A stretch of 64,000 bases of DNA. It comes from Auanema rhodensis. Taxonomy: Eukaryota > Nematoda > Chromadorea > Rhabditida > Rhabditidae. Shown here piece after piece: positions 25,058 through 38,573 of this stretch. The translations under genes were made by a program, and so were the position numbers. Numbering within the stretch: the first letter of the stretch is position 1; every line of letters begins with the position of its first letter. The stretch spans positions 19,910,501 through 19,974,500 of the forward strand of contig OZ059899.1 in NCBI GenBank assembly GCA_964057225.1. Reading direction: 5' to 3'. The notes under the pieces are model-generated. The model was given only the letters and a program-made list of their open reading frames with translations, was not told the DNA's origin and did not search any database.

Positions 25058-25408
25058 TTGAAAAATGATGCATTAGTGTATGTTGAGTTTCCATGTACAC
25101 TCAACATTGCTTCCAAAAACATTTTGACAAAAATTTTTCCGAAAAATTTCGAAATAATTTCGCAAAAAGTAGATGTTTTTAGATTCCTTTTTTCAAGGCA
25201 AAGACGATGGACATTGTTATTCAACGAAAAAATTGATTCTGCAGGGTGAAAATCGAGGATATAAGTGTGAACTTATATCAGTTGATATCTCGGTGCATTT
25301 TTAAGCTAGCGCAAATCTGATAACACAGATCGACGCAGCTTAAAAATCCGCATCGAATGCACTATACTACATTGAAAAACGCTTAATACAAAAATTAGTT
25401 ATGATCGT

Positions 25409-25672
25409 TTGAAAAAAGATGCATTAGTGTATGTTGAGTTTCCATGTACACTCAACATTGCTTCCAAAAACATTTTGACAAAAATTTTTCCAAAAAATTT
25501 CAAAATAATTTCGCAAAAAGTAAATGTTTTTAGATTCCTTTTTTCAAGGCAAAGACGATGGACAATGTTATTGAACGAAAAAATGTCCATCGTCTTTGCC
25601 TTGAAAAAAGGAATCTGAAAACATCTACTTTTTGCGAAATTATTTCGAAATTTTTCGGAAAAATTTTAGTGT
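25409..25672 (+). repeat. Rearranged 264-bp fold-back unit, copy 3
   Basis: Same junctions as the other copies. The arms are at 25481-25564 and 25584-25667. It lies 1317 bp after copy 2, as its tandem duplicate. Confidence 0.93.
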
Positions 25673-26024
25673 ATGTTGAGTTATGCATTAGTGTATGTTG
25701 AGTTTCCATGTACACTCAACATTGCTTCCAAAAACATTTTGACAAAAATTTTTCCGAAAAATTTCAAAATAATTTCGCAAAAAGTAGATGTTTTTAGATT
25801 CCTTTTTTTCAAGGCAAAGACTATGGACAATGTTATTCAACGAAAAAATTAATTCTGCAGGGTGAAAATCGAGGATATAAGTGTGAACTTATATCAGTTG
25901 ATATCTCGGTGCATTTTTAAGCTAGCGCAAATCTGATAACACAGATCGACGCAGCTTAAAAATCCGCATCGAATGCACTATACTACATTGAAAAACGCTT
26001 AATACAAAAATTAGTTATGATCGT
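25673..26024 (+). repeat. 352-bp unit with 1-bp insertion
   Basis: An extra T in the homopolymer near 25801-25809 shifts the phase of every later unit by one base and breaks the short open frame. This is the only insertion I found. Homopolymer length errors are common in raw reads, so it may be technical. Confidence 0.85.
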
Positions 26025-29000
26025 TTGAAAAAAGATGCATTAGTGTATGTTGAGTTTCCATGTACACTCAACATTGCTTCCAAAAACATTTTGACAAAAA
26101 TTTTTCCGAAAAATTTCAAAATAATTTCGCAAAAAGTAGATGTTTTTAGATTCCTTTTTTCAAGGCAAAGATGATGGACATTGTTATTCAACGAAAAAAT
26201 TGATTCTGCAGGGTGAAAATCGAGGATATAAGTGTGAACTTATATCAGTTGATATCTCGGTGCATTTTTAAGCTAGCGCAAATCTGATAACACAGATCGA
26301 CGCAGCTTAAAAATCCGCATCGAATGCACTATACTACATTGAGAAACGCTTAATACAAAAATTAGTTATGATCGTTTGAAAAATGATGCATTAGTGTATG
26401 TTGAGTTTCCATGTACACTCAACATTGCTTCCAAAAACATTTTTACAAAAATTTTTCCGAAAAATTTCGAAATAATTTCGCAAAAAGTAGATGTTTTTAG
26501 ATTCTTTTTTACAAGGCAAAGACGATGGACATTGTTATTCAACGAAAAAATTGATTCTGCAGGGTGAAAATCGAGGATATAAGTGTGAACTTATATCAGT
26601 TGATATCTCGGTGCATTTTTAAGCTAACGCAAATCTGATAACACAGCTCGACGCAGCTTAAAAATCCGCATCGAATGCACTATACAACATTGAGAAACGC
26701 TTAATACAAAAATTAGTTATGATCGTTTGAAAAATAATGCATTAGTGTATGTTGAGTTTCCATGTACACTCAACATTGCTTCCAAAAACATTTTGACAAA
26801 AATTTTTCCAAAAAATTTCAAAATAATTTCGCAAAAAGTAAATGTTTTTAGATTCCTTTCTCCAAGGCAAAGACGATGGACAATGTTATTCAACGAAAAA
26901 ATTAATTCTGCAGGGTGAAAATCGAGGATATAAGTGTGAACTTATATCAGTTGATATCTCGGTGCATTTTTAAGCTAGCGCAAATCTGATAACACAGATC
27001 GACGCAGCTTAAAAATCCGCATCGAATGCACTATACTACATTGAAAAACGCTTAATACAAAAATTAGTTATGATCGTTTGAAAAAAGATGCATTAGTGTA
27101 TGTTGAGTTTCCATGTACACTCAACATTGCTTCCAAAAACATTTTTACAAAAATTTTTCCGAAAAATTTCAAAATAATTTCGCAAAAAGTAGATGTTTTT
27201 AGATTCCTTTTTTCAAGGCAAAGACGATGGACAATGTTATTCAACGAAAAAATTGATTCTGCAGGGTGAAAATCGAGGATATAAGTGTGAACTTATATCA
27301 GTTGATATCTCGGTGCATTTTTAAGCTAGCGCAAATCTGATAACACAGCTCGACGCAGCTTAAAAATCCGCATCGAATGCACTATACAACATTGAGAAAC
27401 GCTTAATACAAAAATTAGTTATGATCGTTTGAAAAATAATGCATTAGTGTATGTTGAGTTTCCATGTACACTCAACATTGCTTCCAAAAACATTTTGACA
27501 AAAATTTTTCCAAAAAATTTCAAAATAATTTCGCAAAAAGTAAATGTTTTTAGATTCCTTTCTCCAAGGCAAAGACGATGGACAATGTTATTCAACGAAA
27601 AAATTAATTCTGCAGGGTGAAAATCGAGGATATAAGTGTGAACTTATATCAGTTGATATCTCGGTGCATTTTTAAGCTAGCGCAAATCTGATAACACAGA
27701 TCGACGCAGCTTAAAAATCCGCATCGAATGCACTATACTACATTGAAAAACGCTTAATACAAAAATTAGTTATGATCGTTTGAAAAAAGATGCATTAGTG
27801 TATGTTGAGTTTCCATGTACACTCAACATTGCTTCCAAAAACATTTTGACAAAAATTTTTCCGAAAAATTTCAAAATAATTTCGCAAAAAGTAGATGTTT
27901 TTAGATTCCTTTTTTCAAGGCAAAGACGATGGACAATGTTATTCAACGAAAAAATTAATTCTGCAGGGTGAAAATCGAGGATATAAGTGTGAACTTATAT
28001 CAGTTGATATCTCGGTGCATTTTTAAGCTAGCGCAAATCTGATAACACAGATCGACGCAGCTTAAAAATCCGCATCGAATGCACTATACTACATTGAAAA
28101 ACGCTTAATACAAAAATTAGTTATGATCGTTTGAAAAAAGATGCATTAGTGTATGTTGAGTTTCCATGTACACTCAACATTGCTTCCAAAAACATTTTGA
28201 CAAAAATTTTTCCGAAAAATTTCAAAATAATTTCGCAAAAAGTAGATGTTTTTAGATTCCTTTTTTCAAGGCAAAGATGATGGACATTGTTATTCAACGA
28301 AAAAATTGATTCTGCAGGGTGAAAATCGAGGATATATGTGTGAACTTATATCAGTTGATATCTCGGTGCATTTTTAAGCTAGCGCAAATCTGATAACACA
28401 GATCGACGCAGCTTAAAAATCCGCATCGAATGCACTATACTACATTGAGAAACGCTTAATACAAAAATTAGTTATGATCGTTTGAAAAATGATGCATTAG
28501 TGTATGTTGAGTTTCCATGTACACTCAACATTGCTTCCAAAAACATTTTGACAAAAATTTTTCCGAAAAATTTCAAAATAATTTCGCAAAAAGTAGATGT
28601 TTTTAGATTCCTTTTTTCAAGGCAAAGATGATGGACATTGTTATTCAACGAAAAAATTGATTCTGCAGGGTGAAAATCGAGGATATAAGTGTGAACTTAT
28701 ATCAGTTGATATCTCGGTGCATTTTTAAGCTAGCGCAAATCTGATAACACAGATCGACGCAGCTTAAAAATCCGCATCGAATGCACTATACTACATTGAG
28801 AAACGCTTAATACAAAAATTAGTTATGATCGTTTGAAAAATGATGCATTAGTGTATGTTGAGTTTCCATGTACACTCAACATTGCTTCCAAAAACATTTT
28901 TACAAAAATTTTTCCGAAAAATTTCGAAATAATTTCGCAAAAAGTAGATGTTTTTAGATTCCTTTTTTCAAGGCAAAGACGATGGACATTGTTATTCAAC

Positions 29001-30236
29001 GAAAAAATTGATTCTGCAGGGTGAAAATCGAGGATATAAGTGTGAACTTATATCAGTTGATATCTCGGTGCATTTTTAAGCTAACGCAAATCTGATAACA
29101 CAGCTCGACGCAGCTTAAAAATCCGCATCGAATGCACTATACAACATTGAGAAAAGCTTAATACAAAAATTAGTTATGATCGTTTGAAAAATAATGCATT
29201 AGTGTATGTTGAGTTTCCATGTACACTCAACATTGCTTCCAAAAACATTTTGACAAAAATTTTTCCAAAAAATTTCAAAATAATTTCGCAAAAAGTAAAT
29301 GTTTTTAGATTCCTTTCTCCAAGGCAAAGACGATGGACAATGTTATTCAACGAAAAAATTGATTCTGCAGGGTGAAAATCGAGGATATAAGTGTGAACTT
29401 ATATCAGTTGATATCTCGGTGCATTTTTAAGCTAGCGCAAATCTGATAACACAGATCGACGCAGCTTAAAAATCCGCATCGAATGCACTATACAACATTG
29501 AGAAACGCTTAATACAAAAATTAGTTATGATCGTTTGAAAAAAGATGCATTAGTGTATGTTGAGTTTCCATGTACACTCAACATTGCTTCCAAAAACATT
29601 TTGACAAAAATTTTTCCGAAAAATTTCAAAATAATTTCGCAAAAAGTAGATGTTTTTAGATTTCTTTTTTCAAGGCAAAGACGATGGACAATGTTATTCA
29701 ACGAAAAAATTAATTCTGCAGGGTGAAAATCGAGGATATAAGTGTGAACTTATATCAGTTGATATCTCGGTGCATTTTTAAGCTAGCGCAAATCTGATAA
29801 CACAGATCGACGCAGCTTAAAAATCCGCATCGAATGCACTATACTACATTGAAAAACGCTTAATACAAAAATTAGTTATGATCGTTTGAAAAAAGATGCA
29901 TTAGTGTATGTTGAGTTTCCATGTACACTCAACATTGCTTCCAAAAACATTTTGACAAAAATTTTTCCAAAAAATTTCAAAATAATTTCGCAAAAAGTAA
30001 ATGTTTTTAGATTCCTTTCTCCAAGGCAAAGACGATGGACAATGTTATTCAACGAAAAAATTAATTCTGCAGGGTGAAAATCGAGGATATAAGTGTGAAC
30101 TTATATCAGTTGATATCTCGGTGCATTTTTAAGCTAGCGCAAATCTGATAACACAGATCGACGCAGCTTAAAAATCCGCATCGAATGCACTATACTACAT
30201 TGAAAAACGCTTAATACAAAAATTAGTTATGATCGT

Positions 30237-30500
30237 TTGAAAAAAGATGCATTAGTGTATGTTGAGTTTCCATGTACACTCAACATTGCTTCCAAAAACA
30301 TTTTGACAAAAATTTTTCCAAAAAATTTCAAAATAATTTCGCAAAAAGTAAATGTTTTTAGATTCCTTTTTTCAAGGCAAAGACGATGGACAATGTTATT
30401 GAACGAAAAAATGTCCATCGTCTTTGCCTTGAAAAAAGGAATCTGAAAACATCTACTTTTTGCGAAATTATTTCGAAATTTTTCGGAAAAATTTTAGTGT
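30237..30500 (+). repeat. Rearranged 264-bp fold-back unit, copy 4
   Basis: Same junctions and ttattgaacg marker. The arms are at 30309-30392 and 30412-30495. The following unit (30501) has the normal gacgatgg, as after copy 1, which pairs copies 1 and 4 against copies 2 and 3. Confidence 0.93.
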
Positions 30501-33500
30501 ATGTTGAGTTATGCATTAGTGTATGTTGAGTTTCCATGTACACTCAACATTGCTTCCAAAAACATTTTGACAAAAATTTTTCCGAAAAATTTCAAAATAA
30601 TTTCGCAAAAAGTAGATGTTTTTAGATTCCTTTTTTCAAGGCAAAGACGATGGACAATGTTATTCAACGAAAAAATTAATTCTGCAGGGTGAAAATCGAG
30701 GATATAAGTGTGAACTTATATCAGTTGATATCTCGGTGCATTTTTAAGCTAGCGCAAATCTGATAACACAGATCGACGCAGCTTAAAAATCCGCATCGAA
30801 TGCACTATACTACATTGAAAAACGCTTAATACAAAAATTAGTTATGATCGTTTGAAAAAAGATGCATTAGTGTATGTTGAGTTTCCATGTACACTCAACA
30901 TTGCTTCCAAAAACATTTTGACAAAAATTTTTCCGAAAAATTTCAAAATAATTTCGCAAAAAGTAGATGTTTTTAGATTCCTTTTTTCAAGGCAAAGATG
31001 ATGGACATTGTTATTCAACGAAAAAATTGATTCTGCAGGGTGAAAATCGAGGATATAAGTGTGAACTTATATCAGTTGATATCTCGGTGCATTTTTAAGC
31101 TAGCGCAAATCTGATAACACAGATCGACGCAGCTTAAAAATCCGCATCGAATGCACTATACTACATTGAGAAACGCTTAATACAAAAATTAGTTATGATC
31201 GTTTGAAAAATGATGCATTAGTGTATGTTGAGTTTCCATGTACACTCAACATTGCTTCCAAAAACATTTTTACAAAAATTTTTCCGAAAAATTTCGAAAT
31301 AATTTCGCAAAAAGTAGATGTTTTTAGATTCTTTTTTTCAAGGCAAAGACGATGGACATTGTTATTCAACGAAAAAATTGATTCTGCAGGGTGAAAATCG
31401 AGGATATAAGTGTGAACTTATATCAGTTGATATCTCGGTGCATTTTTAAGCTAACGCAAATCTGATAACACAGCTCGACGCAGCTTAAAAATCCGCATCG
31501 AATGCACTATACAACATTGAGAAACGCTTAATACAAAAATTAGTTATGATCGTTTGAAAAATAATGCATTAGTGTATGTTGAGTTTCCATGTACACTCAA
31601 CATTGCTTCCAAAAACATTTTGACAAAAATTTTTCCAAAAAATTTCAAAATAATTTCGCAAAAAGTAAATGTTTTTAGATTCCTTTCTCCAAGGCAAAGA
31701 CGATGGACAATGTTATTCAACGAAAAAATTAATTCTGCAGGGTGAAAATCGAGGATATAAGTGTGAACTTATATCAGTTGATATCTCGGTGCATTTTTAA
31801 GCTAGCGCAAATCTGATAACACAGATCGACGCAGCTTAAAAATCCGCATCGAATGCACTATACTACATTGAAAAACGCTTAATACAAAAATTAGTTATGA
31901 TCGTTTGAAAAATGATGCATTAGTGTATGTTGAGTTTCCATGTACACTCAACATTGCTTCCAAAAACATTTTTACAAAAATTTTTCCGAAAAATTTCGAA
32001 ATAATTTCGCAAAAAGTAGATGTTTTTAGATTCTTTTTTTCAAGGCAAAGACGATGGACATTGTTATTCAACGAAAAAATTGATTCTGCAGGGTGAAAAT
32101 CGAGGATATAAGTGTGAACTTATATCAGTTGATATCTCGGTGCATTTTTAAGCTAACGCAAATCTGATAACACAGCTCGACGCAGCTTAAAAATCCGCAT
32201 CGAATGCACTATACAACATTGAGAAACGCTTAATACAAAAATTAGTTATGATCGTTTGAAAAAAAATGCATTAGTGTATGTTGAGTTTCCATGTACACTC
32301 AACATTGCTTCCAAAAACATTTTGACAAAAATTTTTCCAAAAAATTTCAAAATAATTTCGCAAAAAGTAAATGTTTTTAGATTCCTTTCTCCAAGGCAAA
32401 GACGATGGACAATGTTATTCAACGAAAAAATTAATTCTGCAGGGTGAAAATCGAGGATATAAGTGTGAACTTATATCAGTTGATGTCTCGGTGCATTTTT
32501 AAGCTAGCGCAAATCTGATAACACAGATCGACGCAGCTTAAAAATCCGCATCGAATGCACTATACTACATTGAAAAACGCTTAATACAAAAATTAGTTAT
32601 GATCGTTTGAAAAAAGATGCATTAGTGTATGTTGAGTTTCCATGTACACTCAACATTGCTTCCAAAAACATTTTGACAAAAATTTTTCCAAAAAATTTCA
32701 AAATAATTTCGCAAAAAGTAAATGTTTTTAGATTCCTTTCTCCAAGGCAAAGACGATGGACAATGTTATTCAACGAAAAAATTAATTCTGCAGGGTGAAA
32801 ATCGAGGATATAAGTGTGAACTTATATCAGTTGATATCTCGGTGCATTTTTAAGCTAGCGCAAATCTGATAACACAGATCGACGCAGCTTAAAAATCCGC
32901 ATCGAATGCACTATACTACATTGAAAAACGCTTAATACAAAAATTAGTTATGATCGTTTGAAAAAAGATGCATTAGTGTATGTTGAGTTTCCATGTACAC
33001 TCAACATTGCTTCCAAAAACATTTTGACAAAAATTTTTCCGAAAAATTTCAAAATAATTTCGCAAAAAGTAGATGTTTTTAGATTCCTTTTTTCAAGGCA
33101 AAGATGATGGACATTGTTATTCAACGAAAAAATTGATTCTGCAGGGTGAAAATCGAGGATATAAGTGTGAACTTATATCAGTTGATATCTCGGTGCATTT
33201 TTAAGCTAGCGCAAATCTGATAACACAGATCGACGCAGCTTAAAAATCCGCATCGAATGCACTATACTACATTGAGAAACGCTTAATACAAAAATTAGTT
33301 ATGATCGTTTGAAAAATGATGCATTAGTGTATGTTGAGTTTCCATGTACACTCAACATTGCTTCCAAAAACATTTTGACAAAAATTTTTCCGAAAAATTT
33401 CAAAATAATTTCGCAAAAAGTAGATGTTTTTAGATTCCTTTTTTCAAGGCAAAGACGATGGACATTGTTATTCAACGAAAAAATTGATTCTGCAGGGTGA

Positions 33501-33659
33501 AAATCGAGGATATAAGTGTGAACTTATATCAGTTGATATCTCGGTGCATTTTTAAGCTAACGCAAATCTGATAACACAGCTCGACGCAGCTTAAAAATCC
33601 GCATCGAATGCACTATACAACATTGAGAAACGCTTAATACAAAAATTAGTTATAATCGT

Positions 33660-36467
33660 TTGAAAAATGATGCATTAGTGTATGTTGAGTTTCCATGTAC
33701 ACTCAACATTGCTTCCAAAAACATTTTGACAAAAATTTTTCCGAAAAATTTCGAGATAATTTCGCAAAAAGTAGATGTTTTTAGATTTCTTTTTTCAAGG
33801 CAAAGACGATGGACATTGTTATTCAACGAAAAAATTGATTCTGCAGGGTGAAAATCGAGGATATAAGTGTGAACTTATATCAGTTGATATCTCGGTGCAT
33901 TTTTAAGCTAGCGCAAATCTGATAACACAGATCGACGCAGCTTAAGAATCCGCATCGAATGCACTATACAACATTGAGAAACGCTTAATACAAAAATTAG
34001 TTATGATCGTTTGAAAAATGATGCATTAGTGTATGTTGAGTTTCCATGTACACTCAACATTGCTTCCAAAAACATATTTACAAAAATTTTTCCGAAAAAT
34101 TTCAAAATAATTTCGCAAAAAGTAGATGTTTTTAGATTCCTTTTTTCAAGGCAAAGACGATGGACATTGTTATTCAACGAAAAAATTGATTCTGCAGGGT
34201 GAAAATTGAGGATATAAGTGTGAACTTATATCAGTTGATATCTCGGTGCATTTTTAAGCTAACGCAAATCTGATAACACAGCTCGACGCAGCTTAAAAAT
34301 CCGCATCGAATGCACTATACAACATTGAGAAACGCTCAATACAAAAATTAGTTATAATCGTTTGAAAAATGATGCATTAGTGTATGTTGAGTTTCCATGT
34401 ACACTCAACATTGCTTCCAAAAACATTTTGACAAAAATTTTTCCGAAAAATTTCGAGATAATTTCGCAAAAAGTAGATGTTTTTAGATTCCTTTTTTCAA
34501 GGCAAAGACGATGGACATTGTTATTCAACGAAAAAATTGATTCTGCAGGGTGAAAATCGAGGATATAAGTGTGAACTTATATCAGTTGATATCTCGGTGC
34601 ATTTTTAAGCTAGCGCAAATCTGATAACACAGATCGACGCAGCTTAAGAATCCGCATCGAATGCACTATACAACATTGAGAAACGCTTAATACAAAAATT
34701 AGTTATGATCGTTTGAAAAATGATGCATTAGTGTATGTTGAGTTTCCATGTACACTCAACATTGCTTCCAAAAACATTTTTACAAAAATTTTTCCGAAAA
34801 ATTTCGAAATAATTTCGCAAAAAGTAGATGTTTTTAGATTCCTTTTTTCAAGGCAAAGACGATGGACATTGTTATTCAACGAAAAAATTGATTCTGCAGG
34901 GTGAAAATCGAGGATATAAGTGTGAACTTATATCAGTTGATATCTCGGTGCATTTTTAAGCTAGCGCAAATCTAATAACACAGATCGACGCAGCTTAAGA
35001 ATCCGCATCGAATGCACTATACAACATTGAGAAACGCTTAATACAAAAATAAGTTATGATCGTTTGAAAAATGATGCATTAGTGTATGTTGAGTTTCCAT
35101 GTACACTCAACATTGCTTCCAAAAACATTTTTACAAAAATTTTTCCGAAAACTTTCAAAATAATTTCGCAAAAAGTAGATGTTTTTAGATTCCTTTTTCC
35201 AAGGCAAAGACGATGGACATTGTTATTCAACGAAAAAATTGATTCTGCAGGGTGAAAATCGAGGATATAAGTGTGAACTTATATCAGTTGATATCTCGGT
35301 GCATTTTTAAGCTAACGCAAATCTGATAACACAGCTCGACGCAGCTTAAAAATCCGCATCGAATGCACTATACAACATTGAGAAACGCTTAATACAAAAA
35401 TTAGTTATAATCGTTTGAAAAATGATGCATTAGTGTATGTTGAGTTTCCATGTACACTCAACATTGCTTCCAAAAACATTTTGACAAAAATTTTTCCGAA
35501 AAATTTCGAGATAATTTCGCAAAAAGTAGATGTTTTTAGATTCCTTTTTTCAAGGCAAAGACGATGGACATTGTTATTCAACGAAAAAATTGATTCTGCA
35601 GGGTGAAAATCGAGGATATAAGTGTGAACTTATATCAGTTGATATCTCGGTGCATTTTTAAGCTAGCGCAAATCTGATAACACAGATCGACGCAGCTTAA
35701 GAATCCGCATCGAATGCACTATACAACATTGAGGAACGCTTAATACAAAAATTAGTTATGATCGTTTGAAAAATGATGCATTAGTGTATGTTGAGTTTCC
35801 ATGTACACTCAACATTGCTTCCAAAAACATATTTACAAAAATTTTTCCGAAAAATTTCGAAATAATTTCGCAAAAAGTAGATGTTTTTAGATTCCTTTTT
35901 TCAAGGCAAAGACGATGGACATTGTTATTCAACGAAAAAATTGATTCTGCAGGGTGAAAATCGAGGATATAAGTGTGAACTTATATCAGTTGATATCTCG
36001 GTGCATTTTTAAGCTAGCGCAAATCTAATAACACAGATCGACGCAGCTTAAAAATTCGCATCGAATGCACTATACTGCATTGAGAAACGCTTAATACAAA
36101 AGTTAGTTATGATCGTTTGAAAAAAGATGCATTAGTGTATGTTGAGTTTCCATGTACACTCAACATTGCTTCCAAAAACATTTTGACAAAAATTTTTCCG
36201 AAAAATTTCGAAATAATTTCGCAAAAAGTAGATGTTTTCAGATTCCTTTTTTCAAGGCAAAGACGATGGACATTGTTATTCAACGAAAAAATTGATTCTG
36301 CAGGGTGAAAATCGAGGATATAAGTGTGAACTTATATCAGTTGATATCTCGGTGCATTTTTAAGCTAACGCAAATCTGATAACACAGCTCGACGCAGCTT
36401 AAAAATCCGCATCGAATGCACTATACAACATTGAGAAACGCTTAATACAAAAATTAGTTATAATCGT
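33660..36467 (+). repeat. 8-unit block later copied at 36468
   Basis: It starts with ILT/FE (gagataa, agatttctttttt) at 33660, then the IFT/FK unit at 34011 with aacatatttac and gaaaattgagg. The same two rare-variant units recur at 36468 and 36819, exactly 2808 bp on. The first copy has an extra IFT/FE unit (34713) before its TFK unit, which the second lacks. Confidence 0.78.
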
Positions 36468-38573
36468 TTGAAAAATGATGCATTAGTGTATGTTGAGTTT
36501 CCATGTACACTCAACATTGCTTCCAAAAACATTTTGACAAAAATTTTTCCGAAAAATTTCGAGATAATTTCGCAAAAAGTAGATGTTTTTAGATTTCTTT
36601 TTTCAAGGCAAAGACGATGGACATTGTTATTCAACGAAAAAATTGATTCTGCAGGGTGAAAATCGAGGATATAAGTGTGAACTTATATCAGTTGATATCT
36701 CGGTGCATTTTTAAGCTAGCGCAAATCTGATAACACAGATCGACGCAGCTTAAGAATCCGCATCGAATGCACTATACAACATTGAGAAACGCTTAATACA
36801 AAAATTAGTTATGATCGTTTGAAAAATGATGCATTAGTGTATGTTGAGTTTCCATGTACACTCAACATTGCTTCCAAAAACATATTTACAAAAATTTTTC
36901 CGAAAAATTTCAAAATAATTTCGCAAAAAGTAGATGTTTTTAGATTCCTTTTTTCAAGGCAAAGACGATGGACATTGTTATTCAACGAAAAAATTGATTC
37001 TGCAGGGTGAAAATTGAGGATATAAGTGTGAACTTATATCAGTTGATATCTCGGTGCATTTTTAAGCTAACGCAAATCTGATAACACAGCTCGACGCAGC
37101 TTAAAAATCCGCATCGAATGCACTATACAACATTGAGAAACGCTTAATACAAAAATTAGTTATAATCGTTTGAAAAATGATGCATTAGTGTATGTTGAGT
37201 TTCCATGTACACTCAACATTGCTTCCAAAAACATTTTGACAAAAATTTTTCCGAAAAATTTCGAGATAATTTCGCAAAAAGTAGATGTTTTTAGATTCCT
37301 TTTTTCAAGGCAAAGACGATGGACATTGTTATTCAACGAAAAAATTGATTCTGCAGGGTGAAAATCGAGGATATAAGTGTGAACTTATATCAGTTGATAT
37401 CTCGGTGCATTTTTAAGCTAGCGCAAATCTAATAACACAGATCGACGCAGCTTAAGAATCCGCATCGAATGCACTATACAACATTGAGAAACGCTTAATA
37501 CAAAAATAAGTTATGATCGTTTGAAAAATGATGCATTAGTGTATGTTGAGTTTCCATGTACACTCAACATTGCTTCCAAAAACATTTTTACAAAAATTTT
37601 TCCGAAAACTTTCAAAATAATTTCGCAAAAAGTAGATGTTTTTAGATTCCTTTTTCCAAGGCAAAGACGATGGACATTGTTATTCAACGAAAAAATTGAT
37701 TCTGCAGGGTGAAAATCGAGGATATAAGTGTGAACTTATATCAGTTGATATCTCGGTGCATTTTTAAGCTAACGCAAATCTGATAACACAGCTCGACGCA
37801 GCTTAAAAATCCGCATCGAATGCACTATACAACATTGAGAAACGCTTAATACAAAAATTAGTTATAATCGTTTGAAAAATGATGCATTAGTGTATGTTGA
37901 GTTTCCATGTACACTCAACATTGCTTCCAAAAACATTTTGACAAAAATTTTTCCGAAAAATTTCGAGATAATTTCGCAAAAAGTAGATGTTTTTAGATTC
38001 CTTTTTTCAAGGCAAAGACGATGGACATTGTTATTCAACGAAAAAATTGATTCTGCAGGGTGAAAATCGAGGATATAAGTGTGAACTTATATCAGTTGAT
38101 ATCTCGGTGCATTTTTAAGCTAGCGCAAATCTGATAACACAGATCGACGCAGCTTAAGAATCCGCATCGAATGCACTATACAACATTGAGAAACGCTTAA
38201 TACAAAAATTAGTTATGATCGTTTGAAAAATGATGCATTAGTGTATGTTGAGTTTCCATGTACACTCAACATTGCTTCCAAAAACATTTTTACAAAAATT
38301 TTTCCGAAAAATTTCGAAATAATTTCGCAAAAAGTAGATGTTTTTAGATTCCTTTTTTCAAGGCAAAGACGATGGACATTGTTATTCAACGAAAAAATTG
38401 ATTCTGCAGGGTGAAAATCGAGGATATAAGTGTGAACTTATATCAGTTGATATCTCGGTGCATTTTTAAGCTAGCGCAAATCTAATAACACAGATCGACG
38501 CAGCTTAAAAATTCGCATCGAATGCACTATACTGCATTGAGAAACGCTTAATACAAAAGTTAGTTATGATCGT
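36468..38573 (+). repeat. 6-unit block, shortened copy of 33660 block
   Basis: Order: gagataa unit, aacatatttac unit (36819), gagataa unit, TFK unit (37521), gagataa unit, IFT/FE unit, ending at the caaaagttag anchor. Compared with the block at 33660 one unit before TFK is missing, consistent with a one-unit deletion by unequal exchange. Confidence 0.75.

Larger units (their letters stand above)
25058..26375 (+). repeat. 1317-bp higher-order repeat, second copy (+1 bp)
   Basis: It repeats 23741-25057 in order: ILT/FE (25058), fold-back (25409), KKD-M with aaagactatgg (25673), TGA unit (26025). It is one base longer because the T run after agattcc in the third unit has seven T instead of six. 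Confidence 0.88.
21722..33659 (+). repeat. Block C: fold-back units and TGA lineage
   Basis: This is the only part of the window with the 264-bp rearranged units (21722, 24092, 25409, 30237). It also holds all eight units in which aaagacgatgg became aaagatgatgg. The rest is VN, KKD-M and IFT/FE units, several with the FFF variant (agattcttttt) or with gaaaaataatgc. The block appears to be amplified from one short ancestral cassette: fold-back unit, KKD-M unit beginning atgttgagttatgc, then TGA unit. Confidence 0.85.

Noticed and set aside
23741-33659. Whole-block inversion of the array
   Set aside because: Apart from the 84-bp inverted arms, every unit is in the same orientation on both sides of each fold-back unit.
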